Source of the DNA: Symsagittifera roscoffensis
Lineage: Eukaryota; Xenacoelomorpha; Acoela; Convolutidae
NCBI RefSeq assembly: GCF_963678635.1
Contig: NC_087064.1
Span: 46,855,346-46,919,345 of the forward strand
DNA: 64,000 nucleotides
Direction of reading: 5' to 3'
The first letter of the stretch is position 1, and each line of letters starts with the position of its first letter. Below, piece after piece: positions 1 through 11,397 of this stretch. The translations under genes were made by a program, and so were the position numbers. The notes beneath the pieces were generated by a model that did not search any database, had not been told where the DNA came from, and worked only from the letters and a program-made list of their open reading frames with translations.

Positions 1-97
1 ATGAAAAATGAAATACCGATTATTTCACAAAGGCACCCTATTTTAAACCGACATTTCAAAATCAAAATACCCTGAAGAACAACAAAATTTTCGAAGT

Positions 98-325
98 ATG
101 TTTAATTTTCAACATTCTCAGGTAACACAAAAAGATTTCGAACAATTAGCTGAATTATTATTAAAATACCCAAAAATTTACGCAATATCAAAATTTGATA
201 ATGGAAAAGTAAATTCACCATTACATTTACCCCTAAAACCTGACGCAGTTTTCAAAAAAACTCCAACCACCATCAAATAAAAAGAAATTCAAGAATTTCT
301 TGGAATGTTAAACTTCTTAAGTAAA
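98..325 (+). pseudogene. pol remnant: pre-RT linker fused to RT thumb/connection, RT core missing
   Basis: The first 60 codons (98-280) match the stretch that precedes reverse transcriptase in Ty3/gypsy pol (HSQVTQKDFEQLAELL, then SPLHLPLKPDAVFKK). After a TAA the same frame continues with KEIQEFLGMLNFLSK, which belongs to the thumb/connection after the catalytic palm. The roughly 200-residue RT core, including the YxDD box, is therefore absent at about position 260-280. A second in-frame stop follows near 326. I read this as an internal deletion of an old copy. The domain assignment rests on family knowledge and the deletion on what is missing from the frame. Confidence 0.7.
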
Positions 326-394
326 TAAGTATACAAAATGCAGTTATACTTAAGACCATTCTATAACATCCTTAGACAACAAAAATAACTTCGA

Positions 395-706
395 TTGGAC
401 TACAGAACACCAAAAATTACTGAACAATTATCAAACACTATTCAAGATCCCAATCAACCATTTTGTGCCATGTGCGACGCCTCAAACTTTGAGATGAGCG
501 CAGCATTATTACAATCTCACAATGGAACGAATAAAATGAACCTCATTTCCGCAAACTCTAGGCTATTCACACAAGCTGAACTTAGACTCTGTACACTTAA
601 GAGAGAATGCACAGCCTTATTATATACACTCACAGAAAATGAACTCTTGATACTTGGATCTAAACATCCACAGTTCTATTTACAGATCATAAACCAGTAG
701 TCTTTC
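395..706 (+). pseudogene. pol remnant: RNase H domain
   Basis: About 101 codons match the N-terminal half of a retroelement RNase H. The MCDASNFEMSAALLQ stretch corresponds to the conserved D-A-S-x-x-G-x-G-A-x-L-x-Q motif, with the first glycine replaced by E. It is followed by the NSRLFTQAELR and ECTALLYTL blocks. The frame ends at TAG 698-700, and the expected T-D-H-K-P-V motif lies in another frame at about 682-702, so a frameshift falls inside the domain. The real start is not here; this is an internal piece of pol. Confidence 0.75.
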
Positions 707-1126
707 TCTTTACACAAAAAAGATCTATTCCCTTTAATAGAAAAAGCAAACCTCACTGATGATGTAAATTTATCAGGCCCACCAAAAAATGATTCAAAAT
801 ATACAGTCAACCATGTTTTTAACTTTCATGACCCACTAGATACAATACCTCTATCAAAAATAGAAATTGAAAACATTTTTCTACCAATAACAGAAAAAAT
901 AACACTCGAATTATTACAAAAACATCAAAACGTTGACCCAGTCATCAGACAACTAAAATCTTGGCACAATTATAAAACAAAGCAACTTAAAGCCGATAAT
1001 ACCATATTAGGCAACAAAACCCTTCTTAGATATTTCAGAAAGTTTAACAACACCACTATCAATGAAAACACAGATACCCTAGAACACCAAACAACTGATA
1101 TCAAATTACCCTGCTTACCCTTAAGT
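707..1126 (+). other. pol spacer between RNase H and integrase, no open frame
   Basis: There is no ORF above 60 codons. Short stretches in changing frames still look like the acidic, Lys-rich spacer usually found between RNase H and integrase, but stops occur in all three forward frames. No other gene is visible. Confidence 0.5.
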
Positions 1127-1743
1127 ATGATGCTTATAGCTTTTCATACCTCCCACTCTTCACACACTAAAGGACACTCAGGAGCAGAAAAAAAACATAC
1201 TCAACTTTTATACATAGTTTATTTCCCAAATGCACCAATTTGGATAAAAGCATTATGCAACGATTGCATAACATGTCACTTAAACAAACCATACCCAAAC
1301 CCAAAACAAATCGCAGAAAAACAAGATTTTAAGGCACAAAGTTTATTTTTTAATCACAGAATTTCTTTTGTTACAAAAGGACCAATATCACCATCCTCAG
1401 AAAGAAACTCATATATAATGGTGATAGTAAATGCATTCACACGCTACGTAGCACTTAACCCAGTACCTCATTGTAATGCTTATTATGCATATGCAACATT
1501 TTATGAACACTGGATAGCAAAATTCGGTTGACCCGATATCCTTGTTAAAGACAATGGCACTGAATTAATAAACAACGAAATCATTACAATATGCCACTTA
1601 TATAACATTAAACACAAACCTTGTACATCCCACGCACCTTGGACTAATGGATTAGTCGAAGGCATGAACCGTTCACTACAAGAATATCTTAGATGTTTAT
1701 TAACGGAAATGACACACGATATACTGAATGGTCAGCAGATGTA
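1127..1743 (+). pseudogene. pol remnant: integrase zinc-binding domain and catalytic core
   Basis: The N-terminal zinc-binding domain is recognisable: HTKGHSGAEKKH with a downstream CNDCITCHLNKP gives an H-H-C-C-type pattern. The catalytic core follows. A TGA at 1529-1531 interrupts the frame, which then reads on through KDNGTELINNE (second acidic residue) and WTNGLVEGMNRSLQEYL (third). The position of the first catalytic Asp, expected in a V-D-A-F-T motif, reads VNAFTRY, so that Asp is replaced by Asn. A frameshift near 1697 moves the coding sense into the frame of the next feature. This integrase is inactive on three independent counts. Confidence 0.8.
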
Positions 1744-2373
1744 AAACTATTCCCACTGCCTTATAATTCACAAATAACAGCAAACTTAGGACTATCACCC
1801 TATGAAATGGTTTCTAATCAAAAACAACGGAAACCGATAATTTTCACAGCAAACTCTTCAAAACATACACAAAGTTATTGCCAACCCACTAAAGAATCAA
1901 TATGTTACAATCTACCACTACATACCCAAAATGAAGATCATTTTCATCATCCAAAAATTTTAAAATTAGCTTTCGGTACACAAACCGAATGCATTTTAAA
2001 CAGAGACAAAAACACAACGAAATTTACCCAAAAATACAAAAAAAAATCCCAGCTACAAATTTAAAAATAGGAAAGTTTTTTTTATTTCCGAACTTTACAA
2101 CACAAAAAGGGATTTCTAAAAAACTACAACTACTCCAAAAAAGACCGTACCAAATAACTGATACACCCACTGATGTAACATACAAACTTGCAGGCTTCAG
2201 CAAAAAAGAAATCGTTCAACATCGAAACAGTCTCTTGCCTTATTACCCGAAAGAGTACGCACTTCGAAAACTTGCTCAATTATACTCTTTTACAGGACTT
2301 AAAGTTATTCAAAATAACTCAGAACAAAATCAAAATCAAAGCACTGATATGCACCCCATCCAAAAATGATTAG
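1693..2373 (+). pseudogene. pol remnant: integrase C-terminal region
   Basis: Two overlapping frames (1693-2064 and 1989-2369) continue the integrase: the post-core helix region (YTEWSADVKLFPLPYNSQ, LGLSPYEMV), then a C-terminal domain with LFPNFTTQKGISKK and a conserved VQHRNSLLPYYPKEYALR end. The C-terminal motif is typical of one gypsy-like lineage. The change of frame falls in the A-rich tract around 2030-2050. No ATG of its own is expected, because the region is part of the polyprotein. Confidence 0.7.
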
Positions 2374-3416
2374 AGAAAAAGGACAAAGAACTTCCCAAAC
2401 AAACGTCAAAAAACGTAAACAACAAAAAGATACCTCACACAGAAAGAAAAAATCAAAAATTAGAAGAAAAAATTATACCACTAGAACAAAAAGAAAAATC
2501 TCCACATAGACAATCATATCGACTCCGTGATCAGTCACAAAAAGATACAAAACATTCATCCCACAATCTAAAATATTTTAAAAAATTGAATTTCAAAAAC
2601 CACCTTAACTTAATTACCATTTTCACATCTTGATGATATTTTCATGGTTCGAACATTTTCTCAAATTTCATGCTGAAAAACCACTTGAACAAACTAGTTC
2701 AAATTCAGCCAATCGGAAGCTTTTCCGAATCATCAGCTCAATTTTAACACGACTTCTCTAGCCGACAAATAACCACCCTCAAGCCAATCTCTAACTATAA
2801 CTAAAAGACCTCCAGGTCAAAAATAAGCAAACCGCTAAACATTGACACCTGAAATAAACAAAGTTTCAATTTTACAACCCTCACCTATCAAGTAGTACAA
2901 AGATCAACAATATTGTCCCAACTTAGACCTCAAAAACCTCTCAGGCAAAAAAAAATAAATTAGCCTAAGGAACAAAATGAACATGATCAATTAGCCTAAA
3001 CTACGAATATCTCTCAGATACCCCCAAACATTCAATAAATAACAACAAAACCAGGAAGACACTTAGGAGCCCTCCAAACTTCCCCTCTTCAGAAGTTGCC
3101 AGAATCCAACCCACTTGTCAAAAAATCAAAAATAAATCCTACCAAACTTAAAATTTGCCTCGAAAAATAAAAAATTATTCCACGAAGAAAATTTTTCTTC
3201 AAATGCTTTTTTCTCAAACAGTCCACAAACTTCATAAAATACTTTCAAATCTTTCTTCAATTCTTTCCAATTTTTCAAATCTTGTATAACTTTCATATCC
3301 GACATGATTTTTTCATTCCCTAGCCCAAATTTACGTAAATTTCTCCAAGCTCATTGACCACCTACTCTGGTACGATATTTTAAATCACTATCTAAATCTT
3401 CAAACATCAATTCAGT
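2374..3416 (+). other. pol basic tail and non-coding stretch
   Basis: Immediately after the integrase the same frame is very rich in Lys and Gln up to about 2632, which I take as the disordered C-terminal tail of pol. From 2633 to 3416 no frame stays open. The sequence is A/C-rich with no recognisable domain, promoter or RNA gene. Confidence 0.4.
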
Positions 3417-3583
3417 AGAACAGATGTTTTTCTTCTTTTTATAATATTTCTCACATTTCTGCTATCCTTGATAATGACAATATGCAAAAGTAAAAAGAAG
3501 GTTATAGTGACCTTCTCATTAGCAACGATACTTTTAATACTTTTTATTGAAGAATATTACAATAAACATAAAATTTCTTCTTA
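3417..3583 (+). pseudogene. Short hydrophobic ORF at the start of the env-like region
   Basis: About 55 codons without an initiating ATG encode two hydrophobic segments (FLLFIIFLTFLLSLIM and VIVTFSLATILLILFI) separated by the basic linker KSKKK, ending at a TAA. It has the look of a membrane anchor or leader. It lies between pol and the Cys-rich envelope-like region, where a spliced env leader could sit, but I cannot assign a family. Confidence 0.3.
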
Positions 3584-3602
3584 AATAAACTTTCCAAAAA
3601 TG

Positions 3603-4732
3603 CTAATCAACAACCCCCACATCAGTCCCCACCAACAACGTCCCAAGAACCTCCAACAACACCAACAAATACACAAATAAATAATCCTCAATCATCAACA
3701 GACATCTCTTTTCAAGACATTCGATATACATTTGAAGAAAGACACTCACGATTATCCGAACCACTAGAGCCAGTATTTCGCCAAGCATCGCTGAACGAAC
3801 CACAAAACGAACCAGTATATAATGTATACCCCCCTCTCCAACAAGATCTTAATAGAGCAAGACATCAAAGTCAAAACCAAAACACACTAGAAATAAATCG
3901 ACAAATTATTCATCCAAGACAAAATAGAAATTTACGAAACCCCAGAGTTCAATCAACATACCTCATTCACCATCAACAGATCCCGTAAATCTTTCTAGCA
4001 GTACAATTCAAAGTACCCCACAGACTCCATCACACAAAACACATCGAACATCCCATCGGATTATTTAGGTGCAACCCCTACATCTAAATCAGAGAAAACC
4101 CTTTTAATCCCCCAGCCACTACAGAAACACTCCCTTATTAGATAACACATGTTTTTCCTCATGGTGAACCAAAATTAATAAATGATCCAAAAGACGTTTC
4201 ATCTGACACATCTGACACACCAAATCACCTCACTACCTGAAACTCTTTCACTTCCTTCAACCCCTTCTTTAACTCCAATTTCATAAACCCCTTTCCCTTC
4301 AAACTTTCCTTCAAATCTCGACGCCAGATATAGAGAAAATTCAACAAATAACATAAAACTACGATTAGATTGGAATACATTCATAGCACCTCCTCCATTA
4401 TTTGCACAACATCACGAAAATTACAGGTTACACAACTGGGCACTAAATACGTTACAATACCGACAAGACATTCACAAAGATATTCAAGACCATAATTTAC
4501 AAGTACATACACAAGACAACTTGACGCTAAAATTTGAAATCACAGTAAAACTAAAGAATATAATTCAACATCCCTTACCCCTAGCCCCTCCAAATATAAC
4601 AGCTCAATCTTTACCTCCTCCGTTCAAAACCACAGAAATGATCAACAAATACGATAGATACATAAAAAAGACAATTGGATATATCACCTCTAATAATCCA
4701 TATTCAGGACTATCGTACATATGTATTTTTTA
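3603..4732 (+). pseudogene. Pro/Gln/Asn-rich remnant upstream of the env-like region
   Basis: This is A/C-rich DNA whose forward frames give Pro-, Gln-, Thr- and Ser-rich sequence broken by many stops. The longest piece is 70 codons (4521-4733). It contains a conserved-looking helix segment (WNTFIAPPPLFAQHHENY) in a frame near 4370-4430. No family is recognised. By position it is the N-terminal part of the protein continued in the next feature or a separate small gene of the element. Confidence 0.3.
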
Positions 4733-4799
4733 AAGATACTAATTTTTCAGACTCTTTTTTTTTTCAATTTTTGAAAACCAGATCACAACAATCCTTCCC

Positions 4800-5760
4800 C
4801 TCGAACAGGACCCCAGGAATTATTAGTCACACACTATGACTGTAAAGAAAATGAACAAAAAACATTACACAAATATGCATTAAACCAAGTCACTCAATGT
4901 GGATCCAAACCACAATCAACCGAAACAACAAATGTAATAGCAACACTTTACTCGAAAGCACGAGCTACAACACTAACAGGATGCAAATTCACAGCAACAT
5001 TTTCCGAAAAGAAAGTACATTGTTCCCATGTTTCAAACGGAAACAAAAACAGATTAGACTATGAATCTTTCTACCAAAGTTACATCGAAAGAATATTGCA
5101 CCACAGCCCTGGCGATTGCAAAAAGGAACTTGAAAGATTAAAAATCACATCAAATGAAGGCAAAAACAGAAAACTAGTAAACTTCCAAGTTTTTTTCAGA
5201 CTCAGCACATCAAGCTGAACTTGAAAAATGCCAAGGTCATATAAGAATAGATAACAATTTCCCATTTCACGGAGCACATAGAAGATTAACTTACGATCTC
5301 CATGATAAGAATTGGATACCACACATTGGAATAAACAACACCTCAAATTGTAAACCAGATACAAAAAGTAAAGGATACCAATAAATATTGTTTTTTGATT
5401 GGAAATACAACTTGAAAAAGTACAACTAACACGCGATTGAAAAGATGACAGTAGAATTTATCAAGAAATTAGACTCCCTTGCAAAAACGACAATGGATAT
5501 TGCGGTCCTACTACACGCTTTTAAGCAACAATCGTTTGTTTCCCCGAAGATAGCTGTACCACTTTTCAAGTAGCAAAAATACACGCTAGAATGATAAAAT
5601 TTCACCAAAAATTTTTTACTGGAACAATCCCGTTTGAAGATTTAAACCCTGATCAACTTAGACATAGTAATTATAAATTTAGAGACATCCATGATATAGA
5701 AAATAAATTGACACGTTTCCAATAATACTCAGAAACAGAACTAGCATGTAAATACACCAA
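4800..5760 (+). pseudogene. Envelope-like Cys-rich ectodomain remnant
   Basis: A forward frame without an ATG is open from about 4810 to 5216, with spaced cysteines (YDC, TQC, TGC, VHC, GDC) resembling a disulfide-bonded extracellular domain. Coding sense continues in shifted frames to about 5740, with more cysteines (LPCKNDNGYCG). Its location, after pol and before the LTR of an LTR element, and its Cys-rich secreted character suggest an envelope-type glycoprotein as in env-bearing gypsy elements. At least two frameshifts and several stops break it. Family membership is inferred, not shown. Confidence 0.4.
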
Positions 5761-5817
5761 ACCACTTTACAAAACACAATTATCAGAAATTTTTGTCGAA
5801 AAGAAGACAGTTTCGAC

Positions 5818-6371
5818 ATGAACAGAGGAAAATTACTAATACATCCAATGGCTACATCTCACTCAACCACTGACGAAAACTCATATGTCCCAGTAAAATT
5901 TCGAAAAAATACAGGAAGAAATGGTGGAAAATTGAAACCACAAGATAAAGACAGTACACGTTTACAAGAACTATCACTCATGAACAACACTCATTTTGGC
6001 ACAACCCACTATGACATACACTTAGACATGAAGTTAGACTGCACAATAGATTGAACTTTTCAAGAAATGTCTTTCACAGAACTTGAAACACTTCATCAGT
6101 TATCCGAACTTGAACGCACGCAAATTTTACAATCACTTGCACTAGCAGTACTTAAAGTCCAATATGCAGGATTTTTATTGTCATGAAACAGATCAATTTT
6201 TTTTACTACGAAGGAAATTTTTTAATCACCTTTATATGTTTTTGAAGAGAAAAGATGCTATAATAGAATCCCAATATTCTACAAAAATAAAGAACATTTT
6301 GTTGATACACTCTCCCGCAGAACTTATTTATGGGATACAGCAGTCCCATGTGGATCAGAAAACAACCACAC
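5818..6371 (+). pseudogene. Env-like membrane-proximal remnant
   Basis: This continues the previous remnant. An ORF at 5818-6054 has an ATG and contains the THYDIHLDMKLDC stretch. After a stop the frame carries a hydrophobic segment (ILQSLALAVLKVQYAGFLL), and in another frame there is a Cys-containing motif (AVPCGSEN) near 6330-6360. The sense then changes abruptly into the Pro-rich segment at 6372, so the C-terminal half of the putative glycoprotein appears to be missing. Confidence 0.35.
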
Positions 6372-6997
6372 GATGAGCCACCAAGTTGGATACCTCCATC
6401 GATCAATTTCCCACCCAGCCAACCTCTAGAACAACCTCCCCATCATCCCACTTTTTGCTTTCCCCCATCTCAATCACCTCATCATAACAGTTCATCCAGC
6501 ATGGAATCAGATACTAATTCCAACACAACAGTATATAACACTATCTCCCAATTCAACAACTCCGATCGAAAAACCCGACGAATTTGCCAACTCTGAACCC
6601 AGTCCATCTACATTTTCCCAACCTCCCTTTCAACCTATTCATTCCCAAGTCAAAATTGAACCCCCTTCCCCTCCCTGTCCCATTTCATTTGTTACACCCA
6701 TATATTCCCCTCTAATCAGCGAACCATCCGAAAACAACGATCCAGACCACACACAAAGATCACATGAACTTGATAACTCCATAACACTACAACAACAATT
6801 ACAACACCCTCAAACACTAACCACTCACCAACTCTCACGATCTATAACATCATCCAACCCATCAACCTCAACTCCCTCTTCAAATTATACACCTTCCCAA
6901 AACCCGACTTCCTCATCAACCCCATCATCTAGTACCAACCGCGCTTACCTAACCTTTAAATGAAAATTCCCAAACACCCCTTTCACATCTAACCCAG
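6372..6997 (+). repeat. Pro/Ser/Thr-rich segment duplicated at 19306-19926
   Basis: About 620 bp match the stretch at 19306-19926 with only scattered substitutions, about 95% or more by eye. In its best frame it encodes a Pro/Ser/Thr/Gln-rich, probably disordered sequence (EPPSPPCPISFVTPIYSP, then STSTPSSNYTP). Identity ends sharply on the right after AACCCAG. It could be a gag-like or cytoplasmic-tail region of the element. No domain is recognised. Confidence 0.75.
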
Positions 6998-7062
6998 GAA
7001 CATCCACCACACTTGTCAATCATCCACTTCATACTAATACCAAATAATTCCTCCAAATTTGT

Positions 7063-8158
7063 CTCCCTTTTTTCCCTCAATATACGTACTTTCATTCAGA
7101 CCCCAATGATGAAAATCCAGTTATGTCAAAGAACATGTTTTACACCCTACACTTACGTGGACATCTTATTACCTTTTCACTAATCCACTATCACTACCAC
7201 TATATAACACCCCTCATGATAATGAAGTATGCAGCACCCAAATCTATCTCCTAACAACAGCACGAACCCCAAAACAATTTACACAAATAGGATACAGACA
7301 ATCACTAACCAAATTCACTGCACCTAAAGCTTATGATTATTCTATCGATTATTACAATCATAACATCATTCGACCTAATGAAGACCTTCTTTCTAAATAA
7401 TGACCCATTTGCTAATCCCCAACTAACTGAAAAATTTTTCATCAAAACCCCACACACCTTCACTCTCAACATCTTAAATAAAAAGTATGACAACATTATC
7501 TCGGCAGCACAACAAAATATTCATGCTTATGATTCATACTTTAACAAATTTAACCACTCTTTACTTATCTTTCATTTCCTCACACCCAATGAACGTGATT
7601 TGCGCTGTTCACACGAAGTCGTGTTACGAACTAAACAAACACACACATACACTTACTACAAATTCATTCAACATCATTACACCCTCAATACACCAGCACG
7701 ACACAAAACCTCACCATTGATATCAATATATTCACTCCAAGTACAAATCACCATTTTCCCTTAACTTCACCTATTGTACTACAGACACTAACTTACAAGG
7801 CACCCTCCGAAATTATGATCACATCAACCAGATGTATATCCTCTGTCCTCTAACCAAACTCTTAAATGTAGACGAATCCCGCCCACTAATTATCCCTCAT
7901 GAATTCCTCCAGCCCGTTGAAGTCCCAATCCTAGAATTCATATATAACACTCGCTATAATCACAAAATATATAATCTTATTCAAAAAACTCCGTATGAAC
8001 AATCACCTCACACTGAAGAGCACAACATCATTAAAGCACTCGAATTTCTTTGGCCACTTCAGCAAACTAAACACATCATTCGTGTGCTAGCTAACCTACT
8101 AAGCTCATCTGATGTCATCCACGATGTTTTTCCCCATGGTTTCTTCGCCGACGGTTAG
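7063..8158 (+). pseudogene. Unassigned ORF region between the Pro-rich segment and the 3' LTR
   Basis: Coding sense runs in frames that change at least twice. The longest pieces are 143 codons (7333-7764) and 108 codons (7832-8158). The first has a hydrophobic start, then ERDLRCSHEVVLRTKQ. The second contains LIIPHEFLQPVEVPILEF and a C-terminal VLANLLSSSDVIHDVF. I do not recognise the family. It lies downstream of the env-like region of an LTR element, so it may be an accessory gene or displaced gag/env sequence. Confidence 0.35.
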
Positions 8159-9733
8159 GTAATATGAATTCATTATTTAACTAACAATTTCAAACAACAC
8201 CAACCATTACTATTCAGTGTTTTCTTTTTTCTTCATTGTCACAATCATCAATCATCTACAAAACAAAAAGCAAAATAAAAAACAGAAACTTTTTATCAAT
8301 TCATAAATTTCTATTAACCTATCCAATAATTGAAGCAAAAATCCTCCTGTACAAAGCAGTAATTTATCATATAAGTTCTTTTCCCCAAAGCAGTAATTAT
8401 TCATACAATTGAAAAAATAATAATAATTTCAACCCCCAAATCAAGCAGTAAACTTCATAATTCTCAATTAGTGTTTTAATAGAAATTGTTCATAAATTAC
8501 AGATAGCAGTACTAACTTTTTTACAGACGCTTCTTTGTATACTCTCGCCCATAAATTCCACCCAAATTCGCTTTGCTCGCCCAAAAAGAATTGTTTAAAA
8601 TAGTGAATTCAAAATTCAACTTTCACTGATAACAACTCTAACAAGCTTTAACACGTTTCAAACTTTCCTTTAACCCTGTTGGAAAGGAATTATAAAATAA
8701 TCCAAACTAACCAACGCAAGCTTACTAAATACCATGAACCACAACCTAACAGCATGACTAAGAAAAGAAAACCCACGGTACCCAAACTGGATTAACAACA
8801 GCTTAGAACTAGATAAATTATTCTTTTGAAGACTACTTTTAAGTTTGAACACAAAAGAACAAAACACCAAAAAGTCGAAAGACAAACCCAAAACAAACAA
8901 CTTGATTTTTGAAAAAAAGACATAATTGAGAAAACAAAAGAAAACACAAGTGATAAAGAATAGCACGAATAGTTGAACTAAAACAGGACCCTCCAAAAAG
9001 AGAGCACGACACCCCACTTCTGGCCTAACCCACCAGAAGAGGACGTCCTGAGCATGCTCTATAGCCGGCCTCACCCACCGTTCTATATCCACGCTTTGTG
9101 ACACCCACGACACTATTTTTGACGGGAATTACTCAAGTGCGAGTAGCTCTTAAAAATAACCGCACTACATAAAAACGCTTTGGCGATAAAACTAATACAA
9201 GATCATGACTAAAAAGAACAAGAATAACAAAGATTTATATATGTAAATAATACAATGCAATATACAGATAAAATACAGTCCAAAGACGAGCAGCAAGGAA
9301 ATTGACAACACAATCACACTCCAACTACGGAATGGCAAAACCCACCTGACGTGCTGCCTACAATCACTACGCTCAATGGATTTGAATTACGACTTGGCAT
9401 CGCAGCAAAGTAAACCCATTGCAATAGAACAATGGCCATATCGATGTTCAAGTATACGTACAGACCCAAATCACCAGGCACTGCATCCAAAGCCGAACTA
9501 CATGCCGTTCCTAGACGAGATTGAGAATAGCAATGTTCCTATCTACCAGATCAACACTCATCACAACTGATCAGAATCATGATACGATCTCCCGAAACGA
9601 TCGTGATGACAACTCTTCTTCCAAACCAGAAAAAAAAGAATATGCTCGCAACCTCTAAAGAAAAACACCACCATCCATCTTCCACTACAATAAAGAGCAT
9701 TGAAAAACAAAAACTCTCTAAACCCCGGATGGG
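8159..9733 (+). other. Presumed 3' non-coding region of the left LTR element
   Basis: AT-rich sequence with no convincing coding frame. The 147-codon reverse frame at 8670-9113 has no recognisable domain. Directly before the LTR lies the short purine run GGATGGG, a weak candidate polypurine tract. Confidence 0.35.
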
Positions 9734-10109
9734 TGGAACCAGATCTAATTTAGTATTTATCATTGGTTATTATTATGATATTTTATCTTTATAAAATATT
9801 AAATTCTAACCAATCATACTCCATCAAACTAACCTATTTATTTGTAAAATGTTGAAACTACTTGTAGTTTGAACACCAGAACAATTTGAATTAAACTTAG
9901 AATACAGTTGCTCTCATTCTGGAACTAACTCGCGCAAACCGGTGAACACTAGATCTATTGAGACTAGGAGATATACGAGTAAGATTAAGATCGGTATTAG
10001 ACTAAGAAGTTGCACGAATCTATCCGGCCGAAAATAAGATAGCGTGACGAGCAGACGGTGTACCCTATCTGAAATTACTCTATGAGTACAGTACATAGTA
10101 CATAACTCA
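9734..10109 (+). repeat. LTR copy 1 (family shared with 15766 and 63596)
   Basis: About 376 bp, starting TGGAACC and ending TAACTCA, so with TG...CA ends. It shares with the copies at 15766 and 63596 a TATA box (TATAAAA at 9790-9796), an imperfect palindrome at 9849-9876, and a strongly conserved right part (GTATTAGACTAAGAAG, GCACGAATCTATCCGG). No TGG primer-binding site follows, so it is read as the 3' LTR of the element on its left. Confidence 0.8.
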
Positions 10110-11397
10110 TAGTAGCAAAGTATCTGAAAGACGAGAAATCCAGACAAAATGAGAAAACTGGAAATTTCAAACGAGTTTTTTCAATCGAGTTTTGATAATT
10201 CGAGTTGCAATTACTGACAAGAAACCGTTCCAGTTCTAAAGGTAAAACACCCACAGTTAGAGCCAAGTTTTGCGCTGGAAAATCTGTTATGTTTCTCTTG
10301 ACTAAATAGGTTCGCATTCAATCTTTGATTGTCCTATAGCAAAAACTGACCTAAGAATTAAAATGACAGTGAACGAAAAATTTTTGTTGCGTGGAGTTGA
10401 TCGTATTCATTCATCAAAGGTGTTAGATAAGACAAATTCTATGAAGAAGTCCCCAGAGAAAAAACATTTTACCACTATTTCGTCAGGATCGGCTGCTTCT
10501 GAAGTTTTAGCAAATATATCTGCCACTTAAGTGAGGTACTCGTCTTTCATATGACTGTAGTGTTATGTTAAGGAGTTAGTTTTGAGTTTTACGTCCAAAA
10601 AACTGACAACGCTCTCATTTTATGCCAATTCCACTTGTACTCATTCAAGCTTATTGACTGTTATCGAGGTTATAGCAAATAAGCTCAATTTTTCTCGATA
10701 ATTGTTAGACTTGAGCGTAATCCTTTTTTTTGCAAATGCCAATTAATAGATAAACACGGCTTGTGGTGTTTTGAGGTCGAAGTAATCAAAGTTTTACTGT
10801 TGATACAAACTTCATTGTTTAGGCCTATTGAAGGAACACAATTAGTGTTGGTTCCGATAGCATCATTGTACCGGCGCTACAACGTACAGAGAGTGTGCCT
10901 GAGATTGTTGTTCGTTTACCCTTTATGTTTCCCGATTTTCTACATAAAATCAACAAAGAGGACATTTCAATCGTTGATCAAGCAAAAAATCGTGTTGCGG
11001 CTATACTCGCATTGAGCAAAGGGTAAACTTAGTCTGCTCAAAACTTCCATCATTCGCAAATGGGTCTCGTTAGCCCTTGAATGCTGTGGTTTCGACTAAA
11101 ATCGTTTGCCTGGCAATAAGTACTCTTGGCTAGTACAATTGAAGACAATAAAACGATTAACGTGAAGAAAAGTTAATCAGAGTAGTTTTAGGACAATATA
11201 TTGAAAAAAAATTCAATCAAAATGGACACCAATTGTCGAACTGATTGTGTACCTCCGTAATCATATCGTGCAGAATAGTAAAAATGAGCAGCGCTGAATA
11301 GTCGCTTTTTCTTGCCGCGTTTAAACAAATTGTTTTGCTTCGAATTTCTCAATTCTTTCTTTACGTGTGAAATTTCTTTACTACTAATTCCAAACTT
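10110..11397 (+). other. Region between LTR 1 and the non-LTR element
   Basis: No clear gene. A 55-codon ORF with an ATG lies at 10363-10530 (begins MTVNEKFLLRG, Ser/Lys-rich, no domain). The part nearest 11398 may be the 5' UTR of the non-LTR retrotransposon. Everything else is unassigned. Confidence 0.35.

Larger units (their letters stand above)
1..10109 (+). mobile_element. Decayed env-bearing Ty3/gypsy-type LTR retroelement (3' part)
   Basis: A rightward element cut by the left window edge. In order it holds a pol remnant (RT linker, RNase H, integrase with its C-terminal domain), a hydrophobic and Pro/Gln-rich stretch, a Cys-rich envelope-like region, a Pro/Ser/Thr-rich stretch, a further unassigned ORF and a 3' LTR at 9734-10109. 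The + strand is A/C-rich and G-poor, as is the related element at 15766-19926, which supports the orientation. Every reading frame carries stops or frameshifts, so this copy is not functional. The LTR is assigned to this element by inference: the same LTR family, with a primer-binding site, begins the related copy at 15766, and both copies share the 6372-6997 segment. Confidence 0.75.

Noticed and set aside
8670-9113. 147-codon reverse ORF
   Set aside because: Lies in the 3' non-coding part of a rightward LTR element, is Phe/Leu-rich from A/T-biased DNA and has no domain.
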